Shown one piece after another: positions 57,548 to 64,000 of a stretch of 64,000 nucleotides of DNA. The stretch is from Vandiemenella viatica (taxonomy: Eukaryota > Arthropoda > Insecta > Orthoptera > Morabidae). The stretch's first letter is position 1. Each line of letters begins with the position of its first letter. The DNA lies in assembly GCA_031002005.1 (NCBI GenBank), contig CM061921.1, positions 146,415,283 to 146,479,282 on the forward strand, in the 5' to 3' direction. Position numbers and translations under genes: made by a program. The notes under the pieces were generated by a model that made no database searches, was not told where the DNA came from, and worked only from the letters and a program-made list of their open reading frames with translations.

Positions 57548-57887
57548 AGCCGCGTTCCCACAACCTCTTGTAACGGAGGCGGCACCTCAGCGTAGGGACG
57601 AGCGCGCGCCGCAGGTTAGCCCTCGCTTACCTCGCCGCCACCTCCCCACCACGTTGCCTAGTGTCGTTTGGCACAGAGCACTTTACAGTAACAGAAGGGG
57701 TGCGCAACGCTGCTACAAACCGATGGCAACAGCGCTCCACTACACACGCCTGTGATGTTTACCTACATAGAGTGGGTAGCTGCGTCTCATCTCCGCTAGC
57801 AGAGGCGGCCCTGTTCCCATGGCGTGTTGTTGAGTATCGGTCCCGTCCCATCTCGCCTCCGTTACAAGAGGTCGTGCGAACGCGGAT
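57548..57887. mobile_element. Harbinger-like MITE inserted in LINE ORF1
   Basis: Left end AGCCGCGTTCCCACAACCTC; reverse complement of right end ATCCGCGTTCGCACGACCTC, continuing ttgtaacggaggcg on both arms. The flanks are taa (57545-57547) and tag (57888-57890). The 340-bp interior is GC-rich and non-coding. Confidence 0.8.
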
Positions 57888-57899
57888 TAGTAGACATTT

Positions 57900-59112
57900 T
57901 ACTTTTAACAGCAAGTTCACTTGCTTGACTGCGTCGCAGATACATTGGGCATACCCTGTATGTCCAGTTATGTGGTCCGCTGCAATTTGCACAACGTACC
58001 ACATCCGAAGTTAACTCAGCCGTTCACATGTCTCAGCGGGTATTTCCCCAGCACGGATTCCTTATGTGACCATCAACTAAGCAATTATAGCAAACAGGCG
58101 CTGTTGGAGTGTAGGGTGTTACCTCACACCTCGTCCCAAGGATACATACAATTTGTGTGAGCGTCTGTCCATCATAAGTTAGCACGTATGTCAGTAACTT
58201 CACTTCCTTTCTGTTATTTCTCTGTATGCCGACCCCGGCAGCGTAGGGGTAGCGTGCTTCCTTCGCGTTGCAGGGGTCGCCGGTTCGAGTCCGGCCAAGG
58301 GCATGGGTGGTTTTAATTAAATGTTGTGTTTGTCTTGTGTCGTCCTTACAGAATATAGAATATAATCACACTGAAATGAAATGTCTACATTGTAAGAGAA
58401 ACACACACGTTGAGCTGGCTGTATGGCTAACATGGCCAAATGCCATTAAAAAAAAAAAAAATTTCACTGTATTAATTAATTAATCATCTTACTGCAGCCA
58501 CTGTTAAAGGAGAGGAAGTTTCCTCCAGCATTTCCTGCATTTCTGTTTACACACTAAATGGGCCGGAATGCATACCTCAAGGTTTCTTGCTACAATCGAT
58601 TCATATTTCACAATATTATTAGCCGCTGTTAGTGAGCTTGTTTCTATTTTTAATCTGTTCTTTCCTACTGTCACTATATTAAAGATCTGGCCGCACGTAT
58701 CATGTATGTTATGAAGTAATAACTTTCCAAGCGACAATGGATGCAACCGTCCTACATTTCCACAATTTCCTCCTATAATTACTACAAACCGACCTGTATC
58801 AGACATTCTATACATAATTCTGTATTTTTTACTGTTGTTAGACGACAGATACTGCTGCGCTTCTGGGTTCATCTTGTCGGGACTCTCTGATCTGTCATCA
58901 TTTGCAGGTGTTACTACATTTACCACGCTGCTGTCATGTTTTGAAGCGTCTGAAACCAAAGCCATCTGCTTATCCACTACCGAATTCATATCTGAATCAC
59001 CAGGGCGTTTCTTACGGTTACCATTCGTCTCTGCTTCCATTTCTACGTCCACTTCTCCTGCCATCGAAAAGTTGTTTACAGTAGTCACTGCTTCCGGAAT
59101 GGTCTCTCCCAC
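57900..59112 (-). pseudogene. LINE ORF1 (gag-like) with zinc knuckles, interrupted
   Basis: The frame opens MGETIPEAVTTVNNF at 59112 and runs 202 codons. It contains YRMSDTGRFVVII, NVGRLHPLSLGKLLLH and VGKNRLKIETSSLTAAN, a typical I-clade ORF1 core. It breaks at 58504 beside the inserted SINE. It resumes at about 58215-57960 with a CCHC knuckle CYNCLVDGHIRNPC (C-x2-C-x4-H-x4-C) and a second, CANCSGPHNWTYRVC. Such proteins bind element RNA to form the retrotransposition particle. Stops after the first knuckle (TGA near 58040) show decay. Confidence 0.82.
58229..58465 (+). mobile_element. tRNA-derived SINE, family C
   Basis: tRNA-like head gccgaccccggcagcgtagg (A-box region) and B box cgccggttcgagtccggcca. 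The body is catgggtggttttaattaaa, tttgtcttgtgtcg, tgtatggctaacatggccaa, and it ends in a poly(A) tract at 58448-58460. Inserted in LINE ORF1. Related copies: 25855-25975 and 59345-59578. Confidence 0.85.
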
Positions 59113-59344
59113 TACTATTAACGTTGTTGCACCGAATGTGAGGTCCGGTGGTCTTGGTGGTGGGGATGGTCCACGGTGTATCTGGGATGGGGTACACTAT
59201 TCAGCACTCACTAATTTGTTAAGGCAGTCATTGGCTGCAGGCAAACGCCGGTAAGTTGCACTCTATCAGGAAGTAAACACTTGCTGATGGACCGTGATTG
59301 CGAGCAATGTGTCCTCGATCCCGTCTGAAGCATGTCTGAATTCT

Positions 59345-59578
59345 TCATTAATTATTATTATTATTTTCAATGGCTTTTGGCATCTGATGCCATACAGTCA
59401 ACTTGATAGTAATGATGTCACTCAGTGCTTTCAGTATCTCCAGTATGAAATTTTTGGAGTTAATTAGACACACCACAGGACGGACATTACTTTCACAGAC
59501 ACAACACTTAAACACCCAAGCCCGCGAGGGGACTCGAACTCTAGTCCCTACGCTACCGAGGCTCTCCATTAAATTGCA
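59345..59578 (-). mobile_element. tRNA-derived SINE, family C-related
   Basis: On the minus strand the B box tagagttcgagtcccctcgc is followed by gcttgggtgtttaagtgt, then gttgactgtatggcatcag, tgccaaaagccattgaaaat and an (aat)n end. It shares layout and tail with 58229-58465. Confidence 0.8.
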
Positions 59579-60010
59579 GGTCCCTCTCTGCGTCATAGTA
59601 TTATCGTGGTGCCACACGAAATTATTATCGCAGCAGATCGTCCTCAAGAGATTATTTTCACGCCGGGAACTGAACCTTCACTTGGATTCATCTGACGTGA
59701 ATTTATATTTCTCCGTATTATACAAATGAGACGACTTTCAGTGAGAGCCTCGTTGCTTTTACTGAAGCAGAAGTACTGTAATCTGAATAACTTCCTAGCT
59801 ACCATAGTCAGCCATCGATATGAGTAGGAAACCCTTAGAGAGATGTGATCCCAACCGCATATCAGTTATATTCTGTTATTACTATGACCCGACGCGTGTA
59901 CAGTTTTATTTGCTGAAGCCAAGGTGGAATCGACATCCAACACTAGGTAAGGGTAACTATATGGCTCTTGATTTCCATACACACCCATCTTCTTATTAAT
60001 CTTTATCTTA
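59579..60010. other. No feature recognised
   Basis: Unassigned. Confidence 0.35.
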
Positions 60011-60012
60011 AA

Positions 60013-60912
60013 CTAGCTCGTACCCGCGACTTCGTACGCGTGGATTAAGAATTTTTTTGTCAAAATTAAATATATAAAGTTGTTGGTAACGAAGGATTGG
60101 TCCCAAACAACATCGAGTCGGAATAATATGACAGGAAAGCTAACATTATATCACTGTACCGTCGAACCTGTCTCTTGAAGAGAATCAATTTCCAACATAT
60201 TTGTCACCATTCGATAAGGTCTCAAAATTTCGTGACTACAACTGTTAATCATACTGGAAAAAATATCCTGTGCCCTTCATACAGATTTCCTTATAAAATT
60301 CCATCACAACGATATAGCCATTTAGTTGTCAAAACGTAACAAAAAGACGGAGACTTACTTCCGTATTTATAATAATATTACTGTGGTTCACACTCACACA
60401 CTGACTGCGAACAACACCTGAGGGATCATTATAACGTAAAAAAGTGTACACCTACAACATTGCAAGACTACCTACGATTTGCCTCGCATTGCACACCTAA
60501 CTTTCTAATATCTACAGTTTAACATTCAATCCGAATAACCTTCGGTCCAGGCCTGACTCTTACGATGAAAACCTATTTTTAAAAATCTTAGCCTCCAAGG
60601 AGATTTGAACCAGAGCCCACGACGTTCGTAAGCAAGCGCTTTAACCACTGAGCTGCCAGTCCACTACACGGAAACACGGCACGGAGTCGTCCACATCCAA
60701 CGTGTCTGTCTATCGCCGTATTTCGAAGTTATGAGACAACATGTGTTATTTACACAGATAATTTTTCAACCAAATGTGGACAGTATTTTTCTCCTTGTTT
60801 CAAAGGATAAGTGTGCAAAGTTTCATCGAGATCGGATGAAAACTGTGGATTTGTATGAAGAACAAACAAACCTACAAACAAACAAACATACATTCATCTT
60901 TATATATAAAGA
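60013..60912 (+). repeat. RTE- or SINE-type dispersed repeat with a nested tRNA-like piece
   Basis: The start actagctcgtacccgcgact, then cgtacgcgtgg, and the end ttcatctttatatataaaga are the signature of a widespread arthropod repeat. Inside, aaagacggagacttacttcc, then gtatttataataatatta (about 60339-60376), looks like a second end. A minus-strand tRNA-like head lies at about 60595-60662 (gcagctcagtggttaaagcg, ctctggttcaaatctccttg). Interpreted as nested repeats; class uncertain. Confidence 0.55.
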
Positions 60913-60944
60913 TTACTTTAGAGTAATTTCCGACACCCACCTAC

Positions 60945-61165
60945 TTTCACCCTATGCTAATTTTTATTTTAAATTCTTTCATTGTGTTTGGAAAACTATT
61001 CATCACTTTCCTTGGTAATTTATTTCAGTCCCTGACGCGTTTACCTACAAAAGAAAATTTTCCCTCCCCCTTACGCCTGAAATCGAGTGTCATCTTGTGG
61101 CCACGCCCTTCTTTTACTTTCCATGCATTGCTCCTAATTCTTCTACCAATATACTTCCAAAACTA
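60945..61165 (-). mobile_element. LINE ORF2 C-terminal fragment
   Basis: The minus strand reads KMTLDFRRKGEGKFSFVGKR, VRD, one stop, then NKLPRKVMNSFPNTMKEFKI. This is the terminal block of the LINE family also found at 1419-1680 and 39200-39330. Confidence 0.72.
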
Positions 61166-62184
61166 ACATCAAAAAATGGATGACTCTGCTGCTATCAGCT
61201 GACCTGGTCGTTACTGGCATTGGTTTCTACGTACCCGTTTCAATTATAGGAGCACTTTATTACGTTCCTGATAAGCGTCGTATAGATTCCCACAACGCCT
61301 TAGGTAAGGCGGCAACGATTCAGTAGCGGGCTGTGTTTCCTAATGATCTCTGTTTCGTGTTCGACTCTTGTAAACTGAAGGATACGCAGTATTCACCTAA
61401 CTTTCCATATCCTGCTCCTCTATTTGCTTTGTACGTACTATTTAATATATAGATACAGAATTTTGATAAGCTCCTTCCCAGTCTAACCTACCACACCTGA
61501 TCAAACTATCTTTTGCCCCGTGATTTCGACCACGATGACCAAACAAATCCTAAATATTTTTTTGTGTACTTGTAAAGTATCTATACTTTACTAATATTTG
61601 GTACGAATTAGGTTATAGATCAACAGCTTAAGTAGTGTTTTTGATTCGTAGTTTCCTTATTACAGCTCTTGCTGCAGTCCTTTCAGGAAATGCTGCGTCC
61701 AGCTTACTCTTAACAATATGCATTATGTTGAATATTCCTTGAGAATCGATAAATTCCGTATAAGTGTATTTGATCGGCTTCCCTACAATCCGGCGATCTA
61801 TTAAGTTTAAAGGTTTAATACCCGATATTTGGAGAAAGAACAGATACTTGGGGTATCGACAGTATTTTTTTTTATAATTTTATTTTTATAAGATATTAGT
61901 TTAATTCCAGGTAACGTAATCATACTTAGCTCAAGTTTTAATCCAGTACATAAACAATCAAACTGCGGAATCTCCATCAAATTGTGTTAACTTAAGTATA
62001 AGTTATGCCAGATATCCTTCTGCTGTTCCAAGTGACGCAGAAATCTAAGTCCAAACAGTGAATCCTCCGTCGAAATCGGTTCAGTACATTCGAAATTATT
62101 TAAGATTTAGTAGGAAAGTTTGGTGTTCAGAACAAATTTTAACTTCCTGCTCTGGCGCCTCGTTGCATCATGAACATACTGAAA
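61166..62184. other. No feature recognised
   Basis: AT-rich DNA without assigned elements. Confidence 0.35.
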
Positions 62185-62466
62185 CACGAGCGTGGTGGGT
62201 GGCGGTAACGCTCTGGCCAGGACGCAGGTTCGAATCCCAGTCGGCCATCCAGATTTAGGTTTCTCTTGTTTTCCACAGAACACTTCAGGAGAATGCCGTG
62301 ATGGTTCCTTCAAAATGCCATGGCCGAATTCCCGTTCCTTCCCCCAGTCCTTTCCCGCCTCTAATCAACTCGACGTCCACAAGGCATGAAGCCAGTCCTT
62401 GCCGCCAGTCCTTAACCGTCTATGAAGACTTTGACAGCGACAAGGCACAATGCTATAAAAAAAACG
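62185..62466 (+). mobile_element. SINE family A with a doubled tail
   Basis: Head aacacgagcgtggtgggtgg, B box gcaggttcgaatcccagtcg, and body. A first tail (cgcctctaatcaactcgacg, tccacaaggcatgaagcc) is followed by a second, diverged one (agtccttaaccgtctatgaa, gacagcgacaaggcacaatg) before the A run. The head is shortened by about 12 bases between the A and B boxes. Confidence 0.85.
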
Positions 62467-62545
62467 TTCAAAAGACCTTAGCCGAATTGCGTCCCGTCCC
62501 AGATTTTAAGGCACATTTAGCTTTCGAATATTATTATTATTATTA

Positions 62546-62787
62546 TTTTTTTTTTTTTTTTTTGCTTTTGGGCTTTACGGCTTATCGGCGTCGAGGTCAT
62601 TAGATGCGTAAGGGGCAAGGAGTGGGAATGAATTCAGCCATGACCTTTTGAAGGAACCATCCCGGAATTCACCTGGAGTGATTTGGGGAAACCATGGAAA
62701 TCCAAAATCTGTATTTCGGACGGAGATTCGAACCCACGTCCTCCAGAATGCGAGGCCAAAGATTTGATGCTCACACACCACACTGGA
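62546..62787 (-). mobile_element. tRNA-derived SINE, family A
   Basis: T-rich left end preceded by (TTA)n. The tail gcttatcggcgtcgaggtca, the body and a minus-strand head with acgtgggttcgaatctccgt are present. Several substitutions in the A-box end (gatgctcacacaccacactg). Confidence 0.9.
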
Positions 62788-64000
62788 TTGGTGAAAACGT
62801 CATCAAAATTTGCCAAGCAGATTTTGCGGTATGCCGGTACAAAATGATACAGACTCGTTACAGATTTATATAATAGTGAAGATGATACAGATTTCCTTCC
62901 TTCATCTGTTTAATTATTGAAAACTCTTATTTTTGTTTCTACCTAAGTCAACCATTCCCAGCGAGTTTATCAAGAAAATTGAATACCTGGTTTACTCTAA
63001 ATAGATGTCAAACCGGTTGAAAGAGAGAAAACAATGTCAGTATTAGCAGCTTCTGTAGTTAAGCAGTGCCAAGGCCATAATTTTTTATCCATGTGGGAAA
63101 ATGGTTCCTCCTGTAACAGTCTATTACATTACACATTCATAATATGTGCAATACGGCAAGGTTTTTAGCGCAATTGCGTGCACAGTGTTCGCGAAGGGAT
63201 ATCAGCTAAAATCTTAATAATTTATGCGAGGACGGATGGAGGTTTCGCTAGGGGTGGCGAGAATGCGCCCCGCTGTTAGACACAACTTCGTGCTGGAGAA
63301 AGACGTTTCAAAGCGAGGTTTGGACAGGTGTTGTGAGAGTCTGAAAAACAGCCACCGACAGTCTACGATAATACCAGAAGTGTGTAATTCGCCACGGCAG
63401 TATTTCAGAGTCAAAGACTTGTATTGGTGGCTGGGAAAGTGCGTGCACGACGCTGCTAGCAAAACGGCGCAAGTTTAAAACAACCACACCTACTGGACAT
63501 TGTTAGCTTCCCTCCTTTCTGCTGCTTTTTGTCAGCTTCCACAAATGACTTAAGTGCTCTACTTCAAGCAGAAATATTTTTTGCTGTAGAAGTCGGCACC
63601 AAAGAAAAAAAAAACCTGCAACTCAAATATACAAATAACACACGACAGGATAATATAATTAACTCGAAAATTCACTTTTATTTTCCTTTTTTTCACAACA
63701 TACAAATACACACACGGCTCATAAAACAAATTGCACTATTTTTATCTCAATACACATCCGACAGCTAGAAATCAAGCATGTCTGCCATACCGTGCTTTCT
63801 CTAGTCCACTTCTTCCAAAGATAGTCCTCACTCTCTGTTCTTACCTTTAGTGCTATTTATGTTATTCAGCAAAACTTCAACATAATTCTCTTTATACAAA
63901 AATAAAACATGTTTTTTTTTAATATTATAAACACCAAAATTATAAATATAGTAAGGCGACCTTGTCACCTTACAACATTACGCGCGCCAGTCAGGTTGGT
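62788..64000. other. No feature recognised
   Basis: An 84-codon open frame at 63224-63478 lies in less AT-rich sequence, but I recognise no domain, splice structure or repeat. The rest is AT-rich. Confidence 0.35.

Larger units (their letters stand above)
54370..59340 (-). mobile_element. I-clade-like LINE with ORF1, endonuclease, RT and RNase H, decayed
   Basis: Minus-strand order: 5' region to about 59113; ORF1 (59112-57900, interrupted); endonuclease (about 57110-56560; PGYCVVRADRTDGYGRMA); RT (about 55700-55390; AVFTDLTSAYGNVS, RLPQGSILLQFCSIFI, LLLFADDPYF with the Asp pair intact); RNase H (about 54990-54900; ITILSDSHSAIMILKNHRVQ, with the catalytic-type Asp in SDS). RNase H after RT, together with zinc-knuckle ORF1, is the I/R1-type arrangement. 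Frameshifts and stops occur throughout. A SINE (58229-58465) and a MITE (57548-57887) are inserted in ORF1. Limits are approximate. Confidence 0.83.

Noticed and set aside
63224..63478. 84-codon open frame as a small gene
   Set aside because: No family resemblance, and both strands are open over the same stretch, so the reading direction is not supported.

Overview
This window looks like intergenic or intronic DNA from a large, repeat-rich arthropod genome. An orthopteran (locust or grasshopper type) is my best guess, from the AT-rich background, the abundant tRNA-derived SINEs and the mix of Tc1/mariner, hAT, Harbinger-like and non-LTR elements. That guess rests on general familiarity, not a search. 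I found no intact host gene, rRNA or true tRNA gene, CRISPR array or LTR retroelement. Almost every recognisable protein similarity belongs to a decayed transposable element.

Layout. 1-11 kb: 3' ends of a non-LTR retrotransposon, a CATAAATTACGTG-type inverted-repeat element (791-1029), a non-coding hAT with a perfect 8-bp target duplication (3019-3869), several SINEs, a LINE reverse transcriptase remnant (5366-6790), then a repeat-poor stretch (7.9-11.3 kb) with one candidate host terminal exon. 11-20 kb: three Tc1-like transposons, one split by a LINE (13.5-16.4 kb) and one split by a G-rich inverted-repeat element, a SINE and a hAT-type element (16.5-19.25 kb). 19.6-25.4 kb: three Harbinger-like elements, two of them abutting and sharing one TAA. 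25-32 kb: SINEs and a decayed Tc1. 32.1-33.1 kb: a mariner rearranged into a palindrome, invaded by a second mariner-type element. 37-43 kb: a deleted mariner carrying a DUF4817-like helix-turn-helix, a non-coding hAT, a LINE with endonuclease and RT remains, and a hAT that keeps its C-terminal dimerisation region. 47-54 kb: two long-terminal-inverted-repeat elements with nested insertions. 54.4-59.3 kb: a decayed I-clade-like LINE on the minus strand with zinc-knuckle ORF1, endonuclease, RT and RNase H. 59-64 kb: further SINEs and LINE ends.

How the parts relate. A tRNA-derived SINE family (called family A here) occurs about 17 times in both orientations. It relies on Pol III A/B boxes and, by general knowledge, on LINE machinery supplied in trans. 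The nesting order lets relative insertion ages be read. The most unusual structures are the palindromic mariner, the paired Harbinger-like elements, inverted-repeat elements whose termini are repeated internally, and a SINE 3' hairpin whose stem differs between two subfamilies by a pair-preserving change. Two host signals are tentative: a terminal exon at 8170-8257 (minus) and a CRE/CCAAT/TATA promoter-like block at 49255-49287 (minus).
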